A stretch of DNA of 6,384 bases from Candidatus Fermentibacterota bacterium (lineage in GTDB: Bacteria; Fermentibacterota; Fermentibacteria; Fermentibacterales; Fermentibacteraceae), in contig JAKLEF010000114.1 of NCBI GenBank assembly GCA_022703195.1, positions 1 to 6,384 of the forward strand. The letters run 5' to 3'. The notes under the pieces were generated by a model. That model worked only from the letters and a program-made list of their open reading frames with translations. It ran no database searches and had not been told where the DNA came from. Positions 1 to 5,986 of the stretch are shown piece after piece. Made by a program: the position numbers and the translations under genes. Each line of letters starts with the position of its first letter. Positions within the stretch are counted from its first letter, which is position 1.

Positions 1-133
1 GTTCGTCGTCGTCTCCGGCGACGTGCCTGAGTACCCCGCCGTCGACGCCGATGACCGGGAAGGCGCAGGAGGCGGCGGAGCTTGCGATCATGACAACGGC
101 CAGACAGGCTGTCATGCGACACCTACCACGCAT
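1..133 (-). CDS. Partial lipoprotein-like secreted protein, cut by the left edge
   Basis: Reading leftward from an ATG at 133, an open frame of 44 codons reaches the window edge without a stop. Its N-terminus is a convincing export signal: a basic start (MRGRCR), a hydrophobic stretch at about residues 8-19, and a lipobox-like AASC with the Cys at residue 23. An acidic GDDDE follows near the edge. I infer a lipoprotein or other exported protein; the function is in the missing part. A second in-frame ATG at 115 has the better ribosome site (AGGT about 6 bases upstream) but would lose the basic N-region, so the start is uncertain. The gene is transcribed away from the ClC gene. Signal peptidase I cleavage rather than lipidation is an alternative. 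Confidence 0.6.
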   Translation of the reverse strand, partial: MRGRCRMTACLAVVMIASSAASCAFPVIGVDGGVLRHVAGDDDE

Positions 134-272
134 ACCTGCGGCAAGATAACACGGGAGAGGCCCGGCTCGCGAATCTCGACCACGGCAGTATATGGGGGAA
201 GAGGTGTTCTACACGATCCGGAGATCCCGCGGTATGTTCCGGCGTGTGAAGCCTGCTGACGGAGGAGGGCCC
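134..272. promoter_or_regulatory. Divergent intergenic region between lipoprotein-like gene and ClC gene
   Basis: The two genes point away from each other across these 139 bases, so both promoters should lie here. On the minus strand there is an extended -10-like TGTTATCTT (positions 143-151), without a recognisable -35 at normal spacing. On the plus strand TATATG at 189-194 could be a -10 but also has no good -35. A plus-strand ATG at 192 is in frame with the ClC gene but has no ribosome site. The element calls are weak; the regional assignment rests on gene orientation. Confidence 0.3.
261..269 (+). promoter_or_regulatory. Ribosome binding site deciding the ClC start
   Basis: GGAGGAGGG ends three bases before the ATG at 273, and its GGAGG core at 261-265 sits 7 bases upstream. 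It is the only strong purine-rich site in the region. It favours 273 over the in-frame ATG at 192. Confidence 0.7.
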
Positions 273-1985
273 ATGAACACGGATGACATCAGGAAGGCGT
301 TCCGCCGCCTGCCCGAGAACTCGTCCAGACTGATCTCCGCAGTTGTCATGGGAACGGTCTCCGGGCTCTCGGCAGTGGCCTTCATGCTCTGCGTTCAGTT
401 CGTATTCGAAAACGGGCTCGTCCGCCTCTCGAACATGCCGCTCTCCGTCTTCATCCCTGCAAGCCTGGCCGTCGTCCTCGCGTCCAGCCTCGCCGTCGGG
501 CTTCTTCTCGGAAAGCTGAGCCCGCGATCGTCCGGCAGCGGCATACCGCAGCTGAAGACCGCCTTCTGGAAGGACCTCGGGTTCGTCGAGTTCCGCCATG
601 CTGCAGTGAAGTTCGTCGCAGGAGCGCTTTCGATCGGCGGGGGAACGAGCCTCGGCAGGGAGGGCCCGAGCGTCTTCATTGGCGGGACCGTCGCCTCCGG
701 CGCCGCCGGGCTGCTCGGAGCCCCTCGCCAGGGGAGGAGACGGGCGCTGCTGATGGGAGCCGCGGCCGCCCTGGCTGCGGCCTTCAACACCCCCCTCGCG
801 GCGATCACCTTCGTGATGGAGGAGGTGCTCAACGACCTCAACAGCCGGTATCTCGGCAGCATCATCCTCTCCGCCGTGCTGGGGGCCTTCGTGGTCCACG
901 CCATCATCGGAAGGCAGCCGGCGTTCGAGATGCCGCAATTCGGCGCCGCATCCTGGCACGTCTACGCCCTTGTCCCCCTGGTAGCCGCCGCTGGCGCATC
1001 GGTGGCCGGGCTATTCCAGCGATGGGTGCTCGCCTGGAGATGCCGCATCCGGGACAGGTCGGGGATCCCCCTCGTCCTTCGCCCGATGGTGGGCGGTCTC
1101 GCGACATGGGTCATCGGGACGGGAGTCTTCATCCTCTCCGGGAAGCTCGGTGTATTCGGCCTGGGCTACTCGGACCTGTCTGATGTGTTCACGGGACGGT
1201 TCGGGGCATGGCAGATCGCGGGCATCCTGCTCCTCGCGAAGCTGGCGGCCTCTTCCGCCAGCTACGCCTGGGGGGGCTGCGGGGGGATCTTCTCGCCGAC
1301 CCTGATGATGGGCGGGATGGCCGGGCTGTTCCTCTCGGGCCTCGCCTCGCTGTGGATCCCGGTGTCGGACGCCGACAGGATCCTTCTCTGCGCCTGCGGC
1401 ATGAGCGCGTGCTTCGGGTCTGCGGTCAAGGCTCCCTTCACGGCAGTGCTGATCGTGTTCGAGATGACGCACCAGTTCTCTATCGTCCCCGCGCTCATGC
1501 TGGCAACTCTCGTGAGCCAGGCGGTGTCGAGGAGGTTCGCGGCAGCGAACATGTACGACGAGCTGTTGAAGCAGGACGGCCACGAGCTGGAGCATCCCGC
1601 AAGGGTACATGCCAGGACGTCATGGGAGCACGTTCCAGTGACGGCCATCGCCTCCATGAAGCCGGTGCTTGTGAGCGATCCGTCGCCCGCCGAGTCGCGG
1701 CGCATCCTCGCGAAGTACCCCTACCTGAGGTTCCCGCTGATCGGGGACGGTTCGCTCGAGGGTCTGGTGACGAGGCAGTCGCTCGAGAAGTGCGCTTCGT
1801 CGGGCGGGCCGCCCGGGATCGTCCCGGCTTCCACGTGCCCGGAGTCTGCCTCGGTGCATGATGCCGCGGGGATGCTGATCGATGCATCCGAAGGGATGCT
1901 CGTGATCGTCGGTGGGGACGGAGGAGTCCTCGGTGTCGTCACGCTGCACGACCTGGCGCGCGCCCAGGTCCACGCCGAGGAGTAG
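273..1985 (+). CDS. ClC-family chloride channel / Cl-/H+ antiporter with C-terminal CBS pair
   Basis: A 570-residue inner-membrane protein with all ClC signature loops: GSGIP at residues 88-92 (anion-coordinating Ser89), GREGP at 128-132 (gating Glu130), GGIFSP at 337-342, and a MYDELL helix whose Tyr428 matches the filter tyrosine. VMEEV at 181-185 keeps Glu184 at the position of the internal proton glutamate (Glu203 in E. coli ClcA). With both glutamates present, I infer proton-coupled antiport rather than a passive channel. Many hydrophobic helices span about residues 20-425. The cytoplasmic tail (about 450-566) has two CBS-like units, at about 454-507 and 514-566, which in the family bind nucleotides and modulate transport. 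The size is normal for ClC plus CBS. The start at 273 is chosen for its strong ribosome site. The gene stands alone on the plus strand and ends facing the DUF188 gene. Confidence 0.95.
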   Translation: MNTDDIRKAFRRLPENSSRLISAVVMGTVSGLSAVAFMLCVQFVFENGLVRLSNMPLSVFIPASLAVVLASSLAVGLLLGKLSPRSSGSGIPQLKTAFWKDLGFVEFRHAAVKFVAGALSIGGGTSLGREGPSVFIGGTVASGAAGLLGAPRQGRRRALLMGAAAALAAAFNTPLAAITFVMEEVLNDLNSRYLGSIILSAVLGAFVVHAIIGRQPAFEMPQFGAASWHVYALVPLVAAAGASVAGLFQRWVLAWRCRIRDRSGIPLVLRPMVGGLATWVIGTGVFILSGKLGVFGLGYSDLSDVFTGRFGAWQIAGILLLAKLAASSASYAWGGCGGIFSPTLMMGGMAGLFLSGLASLWIPVSDADRILLCACGMSACFGSAVKAPFTAVLIVFEMTHQFSIVPALMLATLVSQAVSRRFAAANMYDELLKQDGHELEHPARVHARTSWEHVPVTAIASMKPVLVSDPSPAESRRILAKYPYLRFPLIGDGSLEGLVTRQSLEKCASSGGPPGIVPASTCPESASVHDAAGMLIDASEGMLVIVGGDGGVLGVVTLHDLARAQVHAEE

Positions 1986-2068
1986 GCGTCCCGCAGGCTG
2001 CGCTCGCACCCTTTCATGGTGTTCCTGAAACGGGAGTTCCGGAGCGGCGCAGCGATGCGGACCGGCTC

Positions 2069-2533
2069 TCAGGGAGCGATGCCGCTCCCCCGCCTGATCT
2101 GCACGATCATCTTGTCCAGCTCCTGCAGGAAGCGCGAGCGGTCGGCCTTCGCGAACGGGGCCGGGCCCCGGGTGATCATCCCCTCCTCCCTCAGGTCGTG
2201 CAGGAGGTCGCGGACGGCGAGCACGTCGCCGATGTTGTCCTCGGTGAAGGGGCGGCCGGTGTTGCCCAGCACCTTCGCGCCCTTGTGCAGACACCTCCAG
2301 GCCAGCGGGATGTCGCCCGTGATCACGATGTCTCCATCGCCTGCGTGTTCCGCTATCCAGTCGTCGACGACGTCTGCGCCGCTCTCGACCACGACCAGCC
2401 TCACCCATGACGAGTCGGGCGAGCGCATCCACTGGTTCGACACGAGTATGACCTCGAGGCCGTAGCGTTTCGCCACGGCGTAGATCTCCTGCTTCACAGG
2501 GCAGGCATCCGCATCAATGTAGATATCGAGCAA
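2069..2533 (-). CDS. YaiI/YqxD family (DUF188, UPF0178) protein, NYN/PIN-like fold
   Basis: A full-length 154-residue member of the DUF188 family. The N-terminus has the hallmark IDADACPVK (residues 6-14). The middle has ADVVDDWI (53-60) and DIVITGDIPLA (68-78), followed by GAKVL, a conserved NIGDVLAVRDL (100-110), LREEG, and GPAPF near the C-terminus. The aspartates in these motifs fit the acidic active site of the NYN/PIN nuclease superfamily, so a metal-dependent RNA-processing role is plausible. To my knowledge the cellular function is not established. Translation starts at TTG, supported by a strong AGGAAGG six bases upstream and by the motif beginning at residue 6. It is last in the minus-strand run, 93 bases after the gene before it. 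Confidence 0.93.
   Translation of the reverse strand: MLDIYIDADACPVKQEIYAVAKRYGLEVILVSNQWMRSPDSSWVRLVVVESGADVVDDWIAEHAGDGDIVITGDIPLAWRCLHKGAKVLGNTGRPFTEDNIGDVLAVRDLLHDLREEGMITRGPAPFAKADRSRFLQELDKMIVQIRRGSGIAP
2072..2089. other. Inverted repeat at the convergent gene ends
   Basis: A perfect 7-bp stem (GGGAGCG / CGCTCCC) with a 4-base loop ATGC sits in the last six codons of the DUF188 gene, about 86 bases past the ClC stop. A second copy of the left arm (GGAGCGGC, 2041-2048) can also pair perfectly with 2081-2088. Neither strand shows a T tract, so it is not a standard intrinsic terminator. It could stop or stabilise converging transcripts, or be chance in GC-rich DNA. Confidence 0.3.
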
Positions 2534-2539
2534 GACGAT

Positions 2540-2546
2540 CCTTCCT
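2540..2546 (-). promoter_or_regulatory. Ribosome binding site for the TTG start of the DUF188 gene
   Basis: On the minus strand AGGAAGG lies six bases before the TTG at 2533. The strong match and spacing justify the non-ATG start. A nearby ATG just upstream is out of frame. Confidence 0.65.
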
Positions 2547-2568
2547 GGTTCCGCGCAACATGATCGAA

Positions 2569-2605
2569 CCCGCCGGGTAGGGCTCCTCGGGCTTGCGCCC
2601 GGCGG
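2569..2605 (-). other. Nested GC-rich inverted repeats before the DUF188 gene
   Basis: On the minus strand CCGCCGGG (2598-2605) pairs perfectly with CCCGGCGG (2570-2577) around a 20-base loop. An overlapping alternative hairpin has stem CGGGC / GCCCG (2588-2601) capped by a GCAA tetraloop. The two share bases, so they are mutually exclusive. They fill much of the 93-base gap before the DUF188 gene. No T tract follows. Possible roles are a weak terminator of the upstream transcript or a leader structure; neither is shown. Confidence 0.35.
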
Positions 2606-2626
2606 CTTCCTCGGACTCGACCACTG

Positions 2627-3232
2627 TCAGTCAGCCCGTCCGGCCTGCCTCCAGATGCCGTCGTCAGCCAGGCGGAGGCTCCCCGGGCTCGATGTACATT
2701 CTTCCCTGTCCTCATAGGAGGTGTGAACATCGAAGAGTATCAGGCTGTCGCCAGCCCACCTGGCGCAGACAGGCCCCCAGGGCTCCTGACTGTACTGGAA
2801 CTCCAGCACGAGGCTGTCAGGGTCCACCCGCCAGATCTGAAGGGAGTTCCGGAGCGTGCCTAGCAGAATGTCCTCCTCGGTGCAGAGCAGGCGGTGGCCG
2901 TCAGAACTCGGCTCCGGCAACGAGACGGCAAGGGCGGTCCGGCCGTTCGTGCAGTTCACCAGATGGATGACCTGATCCTCGAGGAAGATCTCGCTGACCA
3001 CCCAGCAGTTCTGTTCCGGCAGGAACGAAGACAGTTCATACTCCACGTAGTCAGCCGAGTTCGGGTCGGGCTGATCGGAGAAGATCAGCGTGTCTCCAAG
3101 TTCCGTGACGATGCAGAGCGTTCCGGGATCAGGCCTGAAAGCCCTGTCGCCCTGCATCGACAGGATCGCTAGTTCCGACATCTCCGCGGCTGCAACGATC
3201 GTCACGGCACACCAGTGGAACGTCGTGAGCAT
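2627..3232 (-). CDS. Hypothetical exported-looking protein, possibly beta-rich
   Basis: I do not recognise this family. From the ATG at 3232 it is 201 residues. The N-terminus has a hydrophobic run ending in AAA (about residues 5-16) that could be a weak signal peptide without basic residues. The body alternates short hydrophobic strands with turns and acidic patches and contains five Cys after residue 30. Residues about 106-168 (SSDGHRLL, then LQIW, then ARWAGDSLILFDV) loosely follow the layout of the repeat-like domain in the two genes upstream. The start is uncertain: 3232 has AAAGGA 10 bases upstream. The frame stays open to an ATG at 3292 (221 residues, adding an RRRK segment) and a TTG at 3352 that would overlap the DUF3298 gene, but neither has a ribosome site. 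It sits between the DUF3298 and DUF188 genes. Confidence 0.7.
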   Translation of the reverse strand: MLTTFHWCAVTIVAAAEMSELAILSMQGDRAFRPDPGTLCIVTELGDTLIFSDQPDPNSADYVEYELSSFLPEQNCWVVSEIFLEDQVIHLVNCTNGRTALAVSLPEPSSDGHRLLCTEEDILLGTLRNSLQIWRVDPDSLVLEFQYSQEPWGPVCARWAGDSLILFDVHTSYEDREECTSSPGSLRLADDGIWRQAGRAD

Positions 3233-3313
3233 CGTTGGGATGTCCTTTCTCCTGCGGGATTCCGGATTTCCGGCGACATTCGCGAAAGCCATGACCGCGA
3301 TGCGTGTTAACGC

Positions 3314-3337
3314 AAAAGTAGCCTGACACCTTTCAGG
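3314..3337 (-). terminator. Weak terminator-like hairpin at the stop of the DUF3298 gene
   Basis: Reading the minus strand, CCTGA (3337-3333, containing the TGA stop) pairs with TCAGG (3326-3322) around a 6-base loop, followed by CTACTTTT. The stem is only 5 bp and the T run is short and offset, so termination would be partial at best. If real, it would separate the gene at 2627-3232 from the operon upstream. Confidence 0.2.
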
Positions 3338-4409
3338 GCCGGAGAAGCTCAATAGGGATGTAGACGTACTGCGGGCCGGCAGCGTAGGGGGCGACCCTGT
3401 AGTCGGGGAACCAGATGTCGAAGCCCGCGAGCGCCCCGGTGGAGTCCGGCACGGGCATCAGGTCGCCGTAGTTGCTCCACGAAGGCCCCGCCCCTTCCAT
3501 GATCCAGTCCATATCCGCGAACTCGCCGAGAGACTCGGCCAGGCTTTCGACTACCAGCGCCGAGAGCGCGACGAGTTCGGCCGAATCGGCGAGCAGGTCT
3601 TCGGTGCCGATCACGGTCCAGGGGGGAGAGTCTGTCGGCTCCCCGTCGTACCCGAAGAGCCAGCATTCGCTGCCGCTGTTTCCGTGCGCCCCGCCCGTGT
3701 AGTCCCACCAGCTGCACGAGACGGCGAGCATCCCTTCGGGAACCCACGGGAGGCCCGTGCTGATGTCGAGTGTCCAGGGGATGTAGCCGGGGTCGTCGCC
3801 ATACTCCTCGAAGCGGGACTCGGCTTCCGAGACGAACCAGTCGATCTTCGATGCCATCTCATTCTGGACCAGACCTCTCAGGAAGGAGAGATCCGACGGG
3901 ATCCCCGGCAGTTCGAACCTGTACTCCCAGCCGGGACCCGAATCCTCGATGACGCGTTCGGGAAGCATCTCAGGCGGGGAATCGATCCGGCTCCACGGTC
4001 TTGGGAGGCTCAGGTTGCGCGGTGCAACGAACCCGTCCACCAGTTTCCACTGGTTGTTGCGGTAGATCTCGGCCCAGCCGGAGGGGGTCGGTCCGAAGCA
4101 GATGATCTCTCTGTTCCTTGTCGAGTAGACCCAGGCACGCCCCGCTTCGTCCCAGAAGCTGCAGACATCGTCGTAGATGCCTGGGCCGGCCGGCCTCATC
4201 CGTATTCGCCCGGTCGTGTCGGCGATCTGGATGCTCCAGCCGATCATTCCCTCTGCTTCGACCGACAGGTACCCCGACAGCAGATACTGCCCGTCCGGAG
4301 AAGGGAGGGGATCAAGCAGCAGTTTCTGGCCCACGGCGGTGGTGTGGCCGACCCGGGCCGTCAGGACCGATGCGCAGAGTGCTGCAGTCTGCACGATCAT
4401 CACCATCAC
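3333..4409 (-). CDS. Putative secreted protein: novel N-terminal domain plus C-terminal DUF3298
   Basis: A 358-residue protein with a short hydrophobic N-terminus (about residues 3-18) that may be a signal or anchor. Residues about 30-120 form a beta-rich domain with SPDG (37-40), W58, IADTTG (62-67) and FWDEAGRAWVYS (85-96), shared with the lipoprotein encoded just upstream. The C-terminal half (about 160-358) fits DUF3298: YTGGAHGN (237-244) in the middle and, at the end, a YRVAPYAAGP segment (337-346) leading to IPIELL. This family occurs in envelope proteins such as the anti-sigma factor RsiV, where it binds lysozyme, and next to the PdaC deacetylase domain. No transmembrane helix follows, so an extracytoplasmic role is inferred. 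The GTG start overlaps the previous stop (GTGA); the frame is closed by a TGA four codons upstream, so only GTG 4409 or ATGs at 4406 and 4400 are possible. Confidence 0.85.
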   Translation of the reverse strand: MMVMIVQTAALCASVLTARVGHTTAVGQKLLLDPLPSPDGQYLLSGYLSVEAEGMIGWSIQIADTTGRIRMRPAGPGIYDDVCSFWDEAGRAWVYSTRNREIICFGPTPSGWAEIYRNNQWKLVDGFVAPRNLSLPRPWSRIDSPPEMLPERVIEDSGPGWEYRFELPGIPSDLSFLRGLVQNEMASKIDWFVSEAESRFEEYGDDPGYIPWTLDISTGLPWVPEGMLAVSCSWWDYTGGAHGNSGSECWLFGYDGEPTDSPPWTVIGTEDLLADSAELVALSALVVESLAESLGEFADMDWIMEGAGPSWSNYGDLMPVPDSTGALAGFDIWFPDYRVAPYAAGPQYVYIPIELLRP

Positions 4410-4867
4410 TGCCCCGTTTCATGGATGTAGCCGGGGAGCAGGCCGTCTGGCGGCTCCGGCAGGCCTTGTTCCAGTGGGTTGCCGACCGGGCCGTAGACGG
4501 CGTGCTGCCACCGACCCGGCTCGTCCGAGTAGAAGTGGATGATCCCGTCGTCGCTGTTGTACAGCCACACCCGCCCGTCCGGGTCCCATTTCCAGTAGAC
4601 GTTCAGGTTGCCGACGAACTCCGACTCGGTGTCGACGTAGACCACGGCTCCTGTTGTGTCGGCTATCGTGATCCGCCAGAAGAGGTGGCCCAGGGAGTCC
4701 TCCACCTGCGGCACAGTCAGAACGAGGCTGCTGTCGGGCGAGAACAGGGGCTGGATCTTGTTCTCCGGCATCGAGTACCTGGCGCACTCGTGGTCCCTGC
4801 ACCCCGCCGCAAGAACAGCCGTGAGTACGATGGCTGCCATGGAGACAGAGACGGTTCTCAACTGCAC
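4406..4867 (-). CDS. Small putative lipoprotein, stand-alone copy of the next protein's N-terminal domain
   Basis: A 153-residue protein with a lipoprotein signal: basic start, hydrophobic core (about residues 8-19), and VLAAGC with the Cys at residue 23. The mature part matches the N-terminal domain of the DUF3298 protein encoded next: SPDS (43-46), WRITIADTTG (64-73), KWDPDGRVWLYN (93-104), then an aromatic-rich IIHFY (109-113) and W120. The layout resembles one or two blades of a PD40/WD40-like beta propeller, but 130 residues cannot make a closed propeller, and I do not know a named family. The start is either GTG 4867 or TTG 4861; the latter has GAGGGG six bases upstream, the former has AGGA nine bases upstream. 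It ends in a 4-base overlap with the DUF3298 gene, so the two are probably co-translated. Anchoring in a membrane, with the paralogue possibly free, is inference. Confidence 0.82.
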   Translation of the reverse strand: MQLRTVSVSMAAIVLTAVLAAGCRDHECARYSMPENKIQPLFSPDSSLVLTVPQVEDSLGHLFWRITIADTTGAVVYVDTESEFVGNLNVYWKWDPDGRVWLYNSDDGIIHFYSDEPGRWQHAVYGPVGNPLEQGLPEPPDGLLPGYIHETGQ

Positions 4868-4922
4868 CCCCTCTTGTCCTGATGCCGTGAGCCGCGGCCT
4901 GCCCGCGATCGCCTTCCGGATA

Positions 4923-4938
4923 CCGGCAATGATGCCGG
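4923..4938 (-). other. Intergenic hairpin between the QueG-like and lipoprotein genes
   Basis: A perfect 6-bp stem (CCGGCA / TGCCGG) with a 4-base loop lies in the 109-base gap, 38 bases after the QueG-like stop on the minus strand. There is no T tract. It may mark a transcript boundary, which would give the lipoprotein and DUF3298 genes their own promoter; I could not pick out convincing promoter boxes. Confidence 0.3.
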
Positions 4939-4976
4939 ATCATATCGTCGGAAACGGGCGGAATGCTCCATCCCGC

Positions 4977-5909
4977 TCAGCCTGGCAAAGATCGAGAAGC
5001 CTCCAGCAGGACAGCAAGGTTCCTGCGGAGGAGCCCGTAGTTGTCTCCGGCGAAGTCGATCCTCTCAACCTTCTCGAGTGTTCCAGCCGGCAGCTTCTCC
5101 AGGGGCGTGCCTTCGAGCAGCAGTCCGGTCTCGGCCTCCGTGAACGCGCCCAGATCCTCGTACTTCCCGGCCACGCCGGCATTCCCGGGGCACGTGTCCT
5201 GGCACTTCATGCAGCCGATCAGCGCGTTGTGCCATGCCGGGTCGATCCACTCCGGAAAATCGGCAGAGTCCTCGTTGTGGAGGGTCAGGCACTTCTCGGC
5301 GCGGAGCAGGAACCGGTCCTCAGGGATGGCTCCGGTGGGGCATGACCGGCGGCAGATCGAACAGGACGAGCACAGTTCGAGGGCTTTCGGCTCCACCCAC
5401 GGGTCGGAGTCGCACGGCATGTCCGACACGGCGGCCGCGAGCTGCACGAAGCTGCCTATCCCCTCGACGTAGCAGATGTTGTTACGCCCGTACCGGGCAA
5501 GCCCGCTGCAAACGGCCAGGGTCTTCATCGGCAGCCTGGGTCTCTTCGCCCGGAAGCCTTCGGGCGCCAGCCAGCCGCCCAGGGTCTCGACGGCCGTCAG
5601 GATCCTCCTCACGAAACCCGTGTAGGTGGGCGGGATCACTACGGGTACCGGTCTGCGCTTCCATTCGAAGACGACGTGCCCGGGCAGCGCCTCCATCGCC
5701 AAAACGATGATGGAGCGAGGCTCGAAGTCGCACCCTGGTTCGTAGATGAAGCTCAGGTAATCCCGGAGCGCCTTCCCATCGAGCAGGCCGGCCTCGAACC
5801 GGCCTTCGATCGCGGCGCGCAGGTCCTCCATCCTGGCCCATGGAACTGCGCGGCACTTCCAGCCTGACTCTCCGGCCTTCGCAGTGATCATCTCGAGCGC
5901 CGTGCTCAT
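4977..5909 (-). CDS. QueG-like (epoxyqueuosine reductase-related) protein with two [4Fe-4S] motifs
   Basis: A 310-residue soluble protein. Residues about 125-160 (LPMKTLAVCSGLARYGRNN, then GSFVQL) match the QueG segment that precedes the ferredoxin part. Two cluster motifs follow: CSSCSICRRSCP (Cys180, 183, 186, 190) and C207 with GCMKCQDTCP (Cys233, 236, 240). By ferredoxin precedent, cluster I uses 180, 183, 186 and 240, and cluster II uses 190, 207, 233 and 236. The C-terminal tail has an acidic FTEAETGLLL and an RRNL segment as in relatives, but no HEAT repeats. QueG reduces epoxyqueuosine in tRNA using cobalamin. Here the position I align with the catalytic Asp before the EKPLAxRAG-type motif is a Lys, so a different substrate is possible. 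The start at 5909 is chosen for GGAG six bases upstream; an open extension to 6017 would run into the next gene. Confidence 0.87.
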   Translation of the reverse strand: MSTALEMITAKAGESGWKCRAVPWARMEDLRAAIEGRFEAGLLDGKALRDYLSFIYEPGCDFEPRSIIVLAMEALPGHVVFEWKRRPVPVVIPPTYTGFVRRILTAVETLGGWLAPEGFRAKRPRLPMKTLAVCSGLARYGRNNICYVEGIGSFVQLAAAVSDMPCDSDPWVEPKALELCSSCSICRRSCPTGAIPEDRFLLRAEKCLTLHNEDSADFPEWIDPAWHNALIGCMKCQDTCPGNAGVAGKYEDLGAFTEAETGLLLEGTPLEKLPAGTLEKVERIDFAGDNYGLLRRNLAVLLEASRSLPG

Positions 5910-5914
5910 GCCAA

Positions 5915-5920
5915 TCTCCG
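5915..5920 (-). promoter_or_regulatory. Ribosome binding site deciding the QueG-like start
   Basis: On the minus strand CGGAGA places GGAG six bases before the ATG at 5909. It selects this start over longer in-frame extensions, one of which would overlap the TPR-like gene's stop. Confidence 0.55.
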
Positions 5921-5986
5921 CATGCGGATCATGTATGCTGAAATCCCGTGACGGAAGAGATCCGGCGGTGGAACGCGATACAGATG

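Noticed and set aside
192..272. N-terminal extension of the ClC protein from the ATG at 192
   Set aside because: No ribosome site precedes it, while the ATG at 273 has a very strong one. The extra 27 residues do not resemble a ClC N-terminus.
123..959. Long minus-strand open frame (278 codons) opposite the ClC gene
   Set aside because: It is rich in Arg, Gly, Glu and His with no domain pattern and lies wholly antisense to well-conserved ClC codons. This is a typical shadow frame in GC-rich DNA.
1620..2432. Minus-strand open frame of 270 codons spanning the ClC tail and the DUF188 gene
   Set aside because: Arg-rich low-complexity translation; it overlaps the clearly conserved DUF188 frame on the same strand.
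2494..2730. Minus-strand 78-codon frame bridging the DUF188 start and the gene before it
   Set aside because: It overlaps the strong TTG start and the 3' end of the preceding gene in another frame, and has no supporting motif.
3301..3314. TGCG-(6)-CGCA inverted repeat around GTTAAC as an operator
   Set aside because: Only 4-bp arms and no second copy; easily chance, though it lies between two genes.
3684..4882. Two plus-strand open frames of about 250 codons opposite the DUF3298 and lipoprotein genes
   Set aside because: The minus-strand frames carry a signal peptide, paralogous motifs and DUF3298 motifs. The plus frames show only composition-driven Arg/Pro/Gly-rich sequence.
4656..5345. 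Plus-strand open frame of 229 codons opposite the QueG-like and lipoprotein genes
   Set aside because: It crosses an intergenic gap and is antisense to the iron-sulfur cysteine motifs; no recognisable domain.
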